A stretch of DNA of 26,502 nt, taken from contig NZ_CAKVMR010000030.1 in assembly GCF_934772795.1 (NCBI RefSeq), positions 1-26,502 on the forward strand. Reading direction: 5' to 3'. The position numbers and the translations under genes were made by a program. The stretch's first letter is position 1, and the number at the start of each line of letters is the position of its first letter. The notes under the pieces are model-generated. The model saw only the letters and a list, made by a program, of their open reading frames with translations, was not told the DNA's origin and did no database searches. This DNA comes from an uncultured Holdemanella sp. GTDB taxonomy: Bacteria; Bacillota_I; Bacilli_A; Erysipelotrichales; Erysipelotrichaceae. Below, in pieces: positions 6,979-13,120 of this stretch.

Positions 6979-7062
6979 ATAGAAACGAAATAATTATTCA
7001 TGGTAGGCCTCCAAGTACATCTATATGTTTGAAGAATAATTGACACTATTTATGTCCATTAA

Positions 7063-7106
7063 TTGTTTGCATGAATTTGGTAGCCTATTATGTACTTTAA
7101 TATAGA
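7063..7106 (+). promoter_or_regulatory. Weak promoter candidates before the structured RNA region
   Basis: Two overlapping possibilities: TTGTTT (7063-7068)-N17-TATTAT (7086-7091), and TTGGTA (7077-7082)-N18-TATAGA (7101-7106). Either would start transcription near 7098-7113. No gene is recognised between 6979 and 7062, apart from a doubtful 25-codon minus-strand frame. Confidence 0.3.
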
Positions 7107-7331
7107 ACGAAAAACTATTTGATTGAATTTCAACTAGAAACTGGATAATCCTTTTGAAGGTAGAAATACCTTTAGATGTGGTAAGCATCTATAAAAGTTG
7201 TGGTCGGATGAGAGACGGTAAATGCTCATGTCTAATCATTGTCGACAACCGACAGAAAAACTTACCAGATTTGATTTTTTAGGAATACTTATGAAAAGGT
7301 GGAATCTTCAATTAGCAAGACTCCACCTTTT
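7098..7331 (+). ncRNA. Candidate structured non-coding RNA
   Basis: No coding sequence is recognised here, but the + strand folds in a consistent way. A closing helix pairs AAA-CTGG-A-TAA (7138-7148) with TTA-CCAG-A-TTT (7263-7273). Inside are a GAAA-tetraloop hairpin (AAGGTA 7157-7162 / TACCTT 7167-7172), a second hairpin (TAGATG 7173-7178 / CATCTA 7186-7191) and a long irregular one (GTTGT 7197-7201 / ACAAC 7245-7249, with ATGA and AGAC pairing TCAT and GTCT). The strong terminator 7294-7331 ends it. No known riboswitch, tmRNA, SRP or RNase P signature was recognised. The helices were found by eye and could be chance. Confidence 0.35.
7294..7331 (+). terminator. Strong hairpin terminator (usable on both strands)
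   Basis: AAAAGGTGGA (7294-7303) pairs with TCCACCTTTT (7322-7331), extended by TCTT/AAGA (7305-7308 / 7317-7320). A-tract and T-tract flank both sides, so it could act on either strand. Confidence 0.75.
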
Positions 7332-7344
7332 GTCATCTGATAAT

Positions 7345-7372
7345 CAAAAAGGCCCTCCAGTAAAGGTGGACC
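7345..7372 (-). terminator. Terminator after the minus-strand TA remnant
   Basis: On the minus strand GGTCCACC (7372-7365) pairs with GGAGGGCC (7358-7351), with one wobble and one A-A mismatch, then TTTTTGA. It closes the minus-strand unit containing the RelB-like tail and toxin stub. Confidence 0.6.
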
Positions 7373-7384
7373 AATTTAACTGTA

Positions 7385-7495
7385 TTAGGAATTTTGCTTT
7401 AAATCCTTTTTAAATACAAATGGGCATTTAGCGTTTATTATTAAAATAAGTCGGAATGTGTACCTACGAGTCATAAATTCTATACCATATTTCAT
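7385..7495 (-). pseudogene. Stub of a RelE/YafQ-type toxin
   Basis: A 36-codon frame begins at ATG 7495, overlapping the stop of the RelB-like gene (ATGA), exactly where a RelE/YafQ toxin is expected. It starts MKYGIEF and contains FKKDLK, which resemble the N-terminus of YafQ-like toxins (MKY-x-I-x-F...FKKDLK), but the stretch between them does not fit, and the frame stops at 7385-7387, far short of the usual 85-95 residues. I see no continuation in other frames. Most likely a deletion remnant without RNase activity. The identification rests on position and two short motifs. Confidence 0.45.
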
Positions 7496-7617
7496 ATATC
7501 TAATGCCGCTTTTAGCTCATCGATGCTAGAGTATTTCGGTGTGTTTGGATCAGACATTATTCTTCTTCCTTCTTCAATAGCTTCGATTGTAGTTTGGTTT
7601 GGTTCGTGATTCTTCAT
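7492..7617 (-). CDS. RelB/DinJ-like antitoxin tail (41 aa)
   Basis: This short frame encodes 41 residues: after MKNHEPNQT comes TIEAIEEGRRI and SDPNTPKYSSIDELKAALDI, closely resembling the C-terminal toxin-neutralising part of RelB/DinJ antitoxins. The ribbon-helix-helix DNA-binding half is missing. A good RBS (GGAGGAA, 7626-7620) precedes the ATG, so it can be translated as it stands; it is either a 5'-truncated antitoxin or a naturally short form. It lies directly after the rpsT terminator and overlaps the toxin stub. If made, it could bind toxin but probably could not repress DNA. Confidence 0.65.
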   Translation of the reverse strand: MKNHEPNQTTIEAIEEGRRIMSDPNTPKYSSIDELKAALDI

Positions 7618-7633
7618 GTTTTCCTCCAATAAT

Positions 7634-7658
7634 AAAAAAAGAAGTCATATGACTTCTT
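7634..7658 (-). terminator. Intrinsic terminator of rpsT
   Basis: On the minus strand AAGAAGTC (7658-7651) pairs with GACTTCTT (7646-7639) around ATAT, followed by a T run (7640-7634). It lies only a few bases before the RBS of the RelB-like frame. Confidence 0.88.
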
Positions 7659-7667
7659 AATCCTTCA

Positions 7668-7931
7668 TTACGCGATTTCGTTAATAGCTTTAGCTAAACG
7701 TGCTTTTTGACGGCTAGCGTAGTTTTTGTGGTGAATACCTTTAGCTACGGCTTTGTCCAATTTTGAACTGCAGTCGTTGTAAGCTGCTACAGCAGCTTCT
7801 TTATCTTTAGCATCAACAGCTGCTAATACAGCTTTAATACTTGATTTCAATGCTGATTTTTTAGATACGACTAATTTGTGAGCCTTGTTATTTGTTTTAA
7901 CACGTTTCTTTTGAGATTTAATCTGTGGCAT
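7668..7931 (-). CDS. rpsT: 30S ribosomal protein bS20
   Basis: bS20 is a primary 16S rRNA-binding protein of the small subunit. The 87-residue lysine- and alanine-rich helical protein starts MPQIKSQKKRVKTNNKAHK and ends KGIHHKNYASRQKARLAKAINEIA, the standard bS20 pattern. The ATG at 7931 is chosen because it gives the usual N-terminus and has AGGAGGTG six bases upstream; an upstream in-frame GTG (7940) lies within that RBS. It is the only conserved gene on the minus strand, transcribed divergently from fmt from a strong promoter at 7964-7992, with its own terminator. Confidence 0.97.
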   Translation of the reverse strand: MPQIKSQKKRVKTNNKAHKLVVSKKSALKSSIKAVLAAVDAKDKEAAVAAYNDCSSKLDKAVAKGIHHKNYASRQKARLAKAINEIA

Positions 7932-7963
7932 GAAGTGCACCTCCTGACATAAATTGCAAATGG

Positions 7964-7992
7964 ATTATAGCAAAATTTCTGATTTATTGCAA
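7964..7992 (-). promoter_or_regulatory. Predicted rpsT promoter
   Basis: On the minus strand TTGCAA (7992-7987), a 17-base spacer and an extended -10 TGC-TATAAT (7969-7964): a strong sigma-A promoter, fitting a ribosomal protein gene. Confidence 0.85.
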
Positions 7993-8019
7993 CACAACTT
8001 CAAAAAAATACGCTATAAT
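7991..8019 (+). promoter_or_regulatory. Predicted fmt-lepA-hemW promoter
   Basis: A perfect -10 TATAAT (8014-8019) lies 17 bases from a weak -35 AACACA (7991-7996). This -35 region overlaps the divergent rpsT -35, so the two promoters may compete. Confidence 0.55.
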
Positions 8020-8041
8020 ACTCTAGTATTGGAGTGATATT

Positions 8042-8971
8042 ATGGAAAATAGACGCATTATTTTTATGGGAACACCCAAAATTGCGAGTGTCGTATTAAA
8101 AACGATGTTAGAAAATGATATACATGTAGGCTTAGTGGTAACGCAGCCAGATAAGAAAAAGGGTAGAAAACAACAGCTTGTTTATTCTGAAGTCAAAGAA
8201 GTGGCTTTAGAACATGATATACCTGTGTTTCAGCCAGTAAAAATTAAGTCAGACTATCAAACCATTCTTGATTTTAACCCTGATTTAATTGTGACTTGTG
8301 CGTATGGACAAATCGTACCTAAGGAAGTATTGGACTTACCTCGGTATGGTTGTGTGAACCTTCATGGTTCTTTGCTTCCTAAATATAGAGGGGGAGCCCC
8401 AATCCAGAGAGCTATTTGGAATGGTGATAAAGTGAGTGGTATGTCCTTAATGAAAATGGCACCTAAAATGGATGCTGGACCTGTTTTAGCACAAAAAGAA
8501 ATTGAAATATTGCCTGAAGACAATTCCACATCTTTATTTGATAAGATGGCCATTTGTGCTGGAGAATTATTGCTTTCTCATTTTGAAGAGATTTGTTCAG
8601 GTAAGGCAGTTTATGTCGAACAAGATGAGAGTCAAGTTGTATTCTCTCCTGTTTTATCCAAAGAAGAAGAGCATATTGATTTAAATCAGGATGATGAACA
8701 CATCTTGAATCAAATTCGTGCTTTTTCAGATGCACCAGGTGCTTATGTATTATTAAAAGGAAAGAAATTTAAGATTTTAAAGGCAAGTTATTTAAATGAA
8801 GAGAACTCTTTTGCCTCTTTAGTCAAGATTGGTAAGAATAAGCTAGGTATTGGACTTCATACAGGTACACTTGTGATTGAAACTTGTCAAATGGAAGGAA
8901 AGCCAGTCATGGATTGTGCAAGCTTCTTTAATGGACAAGGTCGTAACTTAGTCGGAAATATTGTAGAATAG
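8042..8971 (+). CDS. fmt: Methionyl-tRNA formyltransferase
   Basis: Fmt transfers a formyl group from 10-formyl-THF to initiator Met-tRNA. The protein (309 residues) has the N-terminal Rossmann-like catalytic domain: FMGTPKIAS, TQPDKKKGRKQ, and VNLHGSLLPKYRGGAPIQ with catalytic Asn106 and His108, followed by KMDAGPVL with Asp144, the same positions as in E. coli. The C-terminal OB-fold tRNA-binding domain follows from about residue 205. RBS GGAGTG at 8031-8036. It begins an operon with lepA (10-base gap) and hemW (one-base overlap). def and priA, frequent neighbours, are not here. Confidence 0.96.
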   Translation: MENRRIIFMGTPKIASVVLKTMLENDIHVGLVVTQPDKKKGRKQQLVYSEVKEVALEHDIPVFQPVKIKSDYQTILDFNPDLIVTCAYGQIVPKEVLDLPRYGCVNLHGSLLPKYRGGAPIQRAIWNGDKVSGMSLMKMAPKMDAGPVLAQKEIEILPEDNSTSLFDKMAICAGELLLSHFEEICSGKAVYVEQDESQVVFSPVLSKEEEHIDLNQDDEHILNQIRAFSDAPGAYVLLKGKKFKILKASYLNEENSFASLVKIGKNKLGIGLHTGTLVIETCQMEGKPVMDCASFFNGQGRNLVGNIVE

Positions 8972-8981
8972 GGGGAAATCT

Positions 8982-10784
8982 ATGGATCAAAAGAATATTC
9001 GAAATTTTTGCATCATTGCACATATTGACCACGGAAAAAGTACGTTAGCCGATCGTATCTTAGAACTTACAGATACGGTTGAAAAGCGTGAAATGAAAGA
9101 TCAAATTCTAGATTCAATGGATCTAGAAAGAGAGCGTGGTATCACCATTAAATTAAATGCCGTACAGCTTGTATATCATGCCAAAGATGGACAAGACTAC
9201 TTGTTCCATCTTATTGATACACCAGGCCATGTCGACTTTACATATGAAGTGTCTAGATCTCTTGCAGCATGTGATGGAGCCATTCTTGTCGTGGATGCAG
9301 CCCAGGGCGTTCAGGCACAGACTTTAGCCAACGTATATTTGGCATTAGAAAATGATTTGGAAATCTTGCCTGTATTAAATAAGGTGGATCTTCCTAGTGC
9401 ACAGCCTGAAGTTGTAAAAAAAGAAATTGAAGACTTAATTGGATTAGATTGTAGTGAAGCGGTTGAAATCAGTGCTAAATCTGGATTGAATGTAGATAAA
9501 GTCCTAGAAGAAATCGTGCATAAACTACCAAGTCCAAAAGGCGATAAAGATGCTCCTACACAAGCTTTAGTTTTTGACTCTTTCTATGATTCATATCGTG
9601 GAATTATTGCCTTTGTTTCTGTAAAAAATGGAACGATCAAGCCAAAAGATAAGATTCGCTTTATGGCTACAGGTGCTGAATATGAAGTTACAGAAGTCGG
9701 TGTTCGTACGCCAAAAGAAGTGGTAGAAGATCAATTGAACTGTGGAGATGTAGGATGGGTCAGTGCAGCCATTAAAAACATTGAAGATGTTCGTGTCGGT
9801 GATACAATCACAGTCGCATCCAATCCAGCATCAGAACCTTTATCTGGGTATCGTGAAATGCATCCTATGGTCTATTGTGGTTTATATCCAGTGGATAATG
9901 CGCGTTATGACGATTTAAAAGAAGCTTTATCCAAATTAAAATTAAATGATGCAGCCCTACACTTTGAACCCGAAACTTCACAAGCCTTAGGTTTTGGTTT
10001 CCGCTGTGGTTTCTTAGGCTTATTACATATGGACGTAGTGGAAGAGCGTTTAGAGCGTGAATACAATCTAAGCTTGATCGCAACAAGTCCATCCGTAATT
10101 TATCGTGTTTATAAAACAGATGGCACTATGGAAGAAATTGATAACCCATCGGCTTTACCAGAACCACAAAAAGTAGATCATATTGAAGAACCATATGTGA
10201 AATGTGACATCATGGTGCCAAAAGAATATGTAGGTCCAATGATGGATCTTTGTCAGAAAAAACGTGGAGAATATGTAGACCTTCAAGTTTTAGATGATGT
10301 TCGTATGATGATGGTTTATCAAATGCCATTGAGTGAAATTATTTATGACTTCTTTGATAAGATGAAATCTTGTACAAAAGGATATGCAAGTTTTGACTAT
10401 GAATTTAGTGGATACCGTACAAGTAGTCTAGTCAAGATGGATATCTTATTAAATGGACAGATTGTCGATGCTCTATCTACGATTGTCTTTAGAGATTTTG
10501 CGTACAACCGCGGTAATGCGATGGCCGTAAAATTAAAAGACTTGATCCCAAAACAACAATTTGAAATTCCTGTGCAGGCCGCTATTGGTGGTAAGATCAT
10601 TGCGCGTACCAACATTAAGGCATTGCGTAAAAACGTTTTGGCAAAATGTTATGGTGGAGATATTTCACGTAAGAAGAAATTGTTAGAGAAACAAAAAGAA
10701 GGAAAGAAACGTATGAAGATGGTGGGATCGGTTGAGATTCCTCAGGAAGCCTTCATGGCCGTTTTAAGTATGGATGACGACTAA
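8982..10784 (+). CDS. lepA: Elongation factor 4 (LepA)
   Basis: LepA is a ribosome-associated translational GTPase involved in 30S assembly and translation under stress. The protein has 600 residues, the usual length. GTPase motifs are complete: AHIDHGKS (13-20), RGITIK (52-57), DTPGH (79-83) and NKVD (133-136), followed by domain II, two EF-G-like domains (ALGFGFRCGFLGLLHMDV) and the LepA-specific C-terminal domain (RNVLAKCYGGDISRKKKLLEKQKEGKKRMK). RBS GGGGGAAA sits a few bases before the ATG. It overlaps hemW by one base. Confidence 0.98.
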   Translation: MDQKNIRNFCIIAHIDHGKSTLADRILELTDTVEKREMKDQILDSMDLERERGITIKLNAVQLVYHAKDGQDYLFHLIDTPGHVDFTYEVSRSLAACDGAILVVDAAQGVQAQTLANVYLALENDLEILPVLNKVDLPSAQPEVVKKEIEDLIGLDCSEAVEISAKSGLNVDKVLEEIVHKLPSPKGDKDAPTQALVFDSFYDSYRGIIAFVSVKNGTIKPKDKIRFMATGAEYEVTEVGVRTPKEVVEDQLNCGDVGWVSAAIKNIEDVRVGDTITVASNPASEPLSGYREMHPMVYCGLYPVDNARYDDLKEALSKLKLNDAALHFEPETSQALGFGFRCGFLGLLHMDVVEERLEREYNLSLIATSPSVIYRVYKTDGTMEEIDNPSALPEPQKVDHIEEPYVKCDIMVPKEYVGPMMDLCQKKRGEYVDLQVLDDVRMMMVYQMPLSEIIYDFFDKMKSCTKGYASFDYEFSGYRTSSLVKMDILLNGQIVDALSTIVFRDFAYNRGNAMAVKLKDLIPKQQFEIPVQAAIGGKIIARTNIKALRKNVLAKCYGGDISRKKKLLEKQKEGKKRMKMVGSVEIPQEAFMAVLSMDDD

Positions 10785-11863
10785 TGGTACCATCAGCCTA
10801 TGTACATATTCCTTTCTGCGATTCGATATGTGCGTATTGTGATTTTGTCCGTATTCAAAAAAACGAACAATTCTTTTCAAGCTGGAAAGATACTTTAATA
10901 CAAGAAATTAAAGAGTATAAGATAGAGAATCTTCATACTCTTTATTTTGGTGGAGGAACCCCCAGTTTATTAGATATGGATGACTTTACTTCGATTCGTA
11001 ATTGTTTTCCAGATTCCATTGATGAATTTACTGTCGAATGCAATCCGGAATCGTTAGATGAAGAAAAACTAGCATCTTATGTTTCTTTAGGTGTTAATCG
11101 TATTAGTCTAGGCGTACAAAGCTTTAAGGATGACTTATTAAAAATATGTAATAGAAAACATACATCAGACCAAGCTAAGACTGTCATTCAACTGATTCAG
11201 TCTAGTGGCATTCATAATTTTTCTATTGATTTGATTTTTGGATTACCGAATCAAACGATGGAGGATGTAAAAAAGGATATAGATACATTTTTAAATTTGG
11301 ATATTCCACACTTATCCATCTACTCATTACAGATTGAAGAAAATTCAATATTTGGAAAAACAGGTGTAGAACCCATCGATAGTGATCTTGAAGCGGATAT
11401 GTTTGAATATATTACGAAAACATTAGAGGCAGCTGGCTATATTCATTACGAGATTTCTAGCTTTTGTAAGCCAGGCTATTATTCCAAACACAATCTATCC
11501 TATTGGCAAGACAAAGACTTCTATGGCTTTGGCTGTGGTGCAAGTGGAAGAATCGATGGCATTCGTTATGATAATACGACAAAGTTGAAAGAATATTGTT
11601 CTTTTGGTCCTTGTTCTACATATATCAATGAAACACTAGCTGAACGAGGCATGGATGCGATTATGATGGCATTTAGAACAAAGTTTGGATTGAATATAAA
11701 AGAATGGAATTTGAAATATCAAAATGATTTTAAAAATCACTATGCCACTGTATTAGATAAGTATCGTGAGTATTTTTTATATGACTCGGATCGTATCTAT
11801 TTAAATGATGCGGGACTTGAAATATTAAATACGATTCTAGTTGATTTTATGATGATAGAATGA
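10784..11863 (+). CDS. hemW: HemW heme chaperone, radical SAM (HemN-like)
   Basis: The protein has 359 residues with a radical-SAM core beginning HIPFCDSICAYCDF, giving the 4Fe-4S ligands Cys12, Cys16 and Cys19, and the glycine-rich FGGGTPSLL for SAM binding. The cysteine pattern lacks the fourth Cys typical of true coproporphyrinogen dehydrogenase HemN, so it belongs to the HemW group, shown in other bacteria to bind and deliver heme. The later GLPNQTMEDV and Y-LSYWQ-x-DFYGFGCGASG segments are family-typical. It is third in fmt-lepA-hemW; lepA-hemW adjacency is very common in Bacillota. Confidence 0.94.
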   Translation: MVPSAYVHIPFCDSICAYCDFVRIQKNEQFFSSWKDTLIQEIKEYKIENLHTLYFGGGTPSLLDMDDFTSIRNCFPDSIDEFTVECNPESLDEEKLASYVSLGVNRISLGVQSFKDDLLKICNRKHTSDQAKTVIQLIQSSGIHNFSIDLIFGLPNQTMEDVKKDIDTFLNLDIPHLSIYSLQIEENSIFGKTGVEPIDSDLEADMFEYITKTLEAAGYIHYEISSFCKPGYYSKHNLSYWQDKDFYGFGCGASGRIDGIRYDNTTKLKEYCSFGPCSTYINETLAERGMDAIMMAFRTKFGLNIKEWNLKYQNDFKNHYATVLDKYREYFLYDSDRIYLNDAGLEILNTILVDFMMIE

Positions 11864-11869
11864 TATCAT
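11841..11869 (+). promoter_or_regulatory. Predicted rpsO promoter inside the end of hemW
   Basis: TTGATT (11841-11846), 17-base spacer, TATCAT (11864-11869). The predicted start is near 11876, giving a 5' leader of about 76 bases before rpsO. Confidence 0.55.
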
Positions 11870-11875
11870 TTAATA

Positions 11876-11951
11876 GCTTTTGTACTGAGAGTCTGGAAAC
11901 TTCCAACCTTTCGCTCGGTAGAAAAGGACTAATATACATGGAGGAAGAAAA
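11876..11951 (+). promoter_or_regulatory. rpsO leader with H-type pseudoknot potential
   Basis: TACTGAG (11883-11889) can pair with CTCGGTA (11914-11920), and CCTTT (11907-11911) with AAAGG (11923-11927). The order A-B-A'-B' makes an H-type pseudoknot with only 2-base connectors on the 3' side. A small hairpin TGGA/TCCA (11894-11905) sits in the first loop. The RBS GGAGG (11940-11944) lies 12 bases downstream. In E. coli, S15 represses its own mRNA by binding a leader pseudoknot; the same logic is inferred here, not shown. Confidence 0.5.
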
Positions 11952-12218
11952 ATGTTATTAAAATCTGAAAAACAAGCAATTATGCAAGAGTATGCAGTAC
12001 ACGAAGGTGACACAGGTTCTCCTGAAGTTCAAATCGCTGTATTGACTGAAGAAATCAACCGTTTAACTGAACACTTCAAAGAACACAAACACGACTACCA
12101 CTCACAACGTGGATTGATGAAAAAAGTTGGTCGTCGTAAAAAATTGTTAGCTTACTTGAAGGGTAAAGATTTAGACCGTTACAAAGCATTGATCGCTAAA
12201 TTAGGTTTAAGAAAGTAA
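11952..12218 (+). CDS. rpsO: 30S ribosomal protein uS15
   Basis: uS15 binds the 16S rRNA central domain early in assembly. The protein has 88 residues, the standard length, with GDTGSPEVQIAVLTEEI, LTEHFKEHKHDYHSQRGL and KVGRRKKLLAYLKGKD, all diagnostic. RBS GGAGG seven bases before the ATG. It has its own promoter and a probable autoregulatory leader, and is followed by a strong terminator. In most bacteria pnp comes next; here a foreign-looking membrane protein gene separates the two. Confidence 0.98.
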   Translation: MLLKSEKQAIMQEYAVHEGDTGSPEVQIAVLTEEINRLTEHFKEHKHDYHSQRGLMKKVGRRKKLLAYLKGKDLDRYKALIAKLGLRK

Positions 12219-12238
12219 TCGAAAAGATTACTTTTTTT
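12213..12238 (+). terminator. Intrinsic terminator after rpsO
   Basis: AAGTAATC (12213-12220), loop GAAAA, GATTACTT (12226-12233), then a T run to 12238. Confidence 0.9.
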
Positions 12239-12239
12239 A

Positions 12240-12268
12240 TTGTGATTTTTTTGCTACTCAAGTATAAT
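12240..12268 (+). promoter_or_regulatory. Predicted promoter for the 2TM-NUDIX-like gene
   Basis: TTGTGA (12240-12245), 17 bases, TATAAT (12263-12268), directly after the rpsO terminator. RBS AGAGG at 12276-12280. Confidence 0.65.
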
Positions 12269-12285
12269 TTCGTAAAGAGGTAGTT

Positions 12286-13011
12286 ATGAAGCTATATATT
12301 GACGATAAAGAATTAAAACTATTGATGGAAGAAAAGAGAGATTTAATTGGGACTAAAATCCAATGGGATGCACTAATAAGTGCGATATCCTTCATTATCT
12401 CTGTTGCGACTGCAACTTATGGAGATATCTTATCTATCCCAAAGATTGTTATTAAAACAGTGTTTTTAATTATTTCAATTGCGTATTTTATTAAGGTCTT
12501 GTGTGAATGTATTAATTCAAAAATTCATAAGTATGACCATAAAGATTTAACAAGTGATATTGAAAAATTAAATACAATTCAACATAATCATTCTTTGGTT
12601 GCGATTAAAGATACTTTTAGGGTTGAGTCAAAAAGATATTTGACATATTATGATGAAAAATGGGAATGTAAATTATTTTTGAATTTCAAAACGGTTGAAG
12701 AGAATAACGAAAATAATTTAATTGAAAATTTGTCATCAAGTTTATCTATTAATAGAAGTTCGATTCATTGTGAAATCAAGGGAAATCAAGTGGATGAAAA
12801 GTATTCAGTAAGTCATAAAGAAATGAGGACATATAATCATCGATTGTATGAAGTGTCTATTTCTAATTTTCCTCAAATTATGCGAAATGATAATTTTACA
12901 TTAAATGGAAAACATTATTATTGGATGAGTATTGATGATATGCGAAAAGATAAGGAAATCATCAAGAAGAATTTAGAAATTGTTGAGTTTGTACATAGTC
13001 ATATTAATTAA
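12286..13011 (+). CDS. Two-TM membrane protein with NUDIX-like C-terminal domain
   Basis: The protein has 241 residues: a charged N-terminal helix, two hydrophobic segments (about 28-46 and 54-72), and a soluble domain from about 100. The soluble part resembles a NUDIX fold at its edges: KDTFRVESKRYLTYYDEKWECKLFLNF (110-134, split over two strands) and HYYWMSIDDMRKDKEI (210-225) near the C-terminal helix. The canonical Nudix box (GX5EX7REUXEEXGU) is not seen, suggesting a binding rather than hydrolytic role. Two-TM NUDIX proteins are described as effectors in some CBASS defence systems, but no cyclase gene lies in this window. The gene has its own promoter and terminator and splits rpsO-pnp. 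The fold call is from pattern only. Confidence 0.5.
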   Translation: MKLYIDDKELKLLMEEKRDLIGTKIQWDALISAISFIISVATATYGDILSIPKIVIKTVFLIISIAYFIKVLCECINSKIHKYDHKDLTSDIEKLNTIQHNHSLVAIKDTFRVESKRYLTYYDEKWECKLFLNFKTVEENNENNLIENLSSSLSINRSSIHCEIKGNQVDEKYSVSHKEMRTYNHRLYEVSISNFPQIMRNDNFTLNGKHYYWMSIDDMRKDKEIIKKNLEIVEFVHSHIN

Positions 13012-13042
13012 GCTTGTAAACTGTAATTTACAGGCTTTTCTT
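13010..13042 (+). terminator. Intrinsic terminator after the 2TM-NUDIX-like gene
   Basis: AAGCTTGTAAA (13010-13020) pairs with TTTACAGGCTT (13027-13037), one wobble, followed by TTCTTTT. It overlaps the stop codon. Confidence 0.85.
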
Positions 13043-13060
13043 TTACGAAAAATAATGAGT

Positions 13061-13090
13061 TTGATATGTTTTATTTTAAATTTCTATGAT
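13061..13090 (+). promoter_or_regulatory. Predicted pnp promoter
   Basis: TTGATA (13061-13066), 18 bases, TATGAT (13085-13090). The RBS GAGGTG (13110-13115) lies in a short leader. Confidence 0.6.
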
Positions 13091-13120
13091 ATTATATAAA
13101 AGTATGATTGAGGTGAAAAA

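Noticed and set aside
7138..7331. T-box or other known riboswitch, RNase P, tmRNA or SRP RNA
   Set aside because: GGTGGA before the terminator and a GACAGAA stretch are suggestive, but the T-box UGGNACCGCG, RNase P GAGGAAAGTCC and tmRNA/SRP signatures are absent, and no regulated gene follows.
7222..7413. 63-codon open frame on the + strand
   Set aside because: No RBS, no recognisable motif, and it crosses the strong terminator at 7294-7331.
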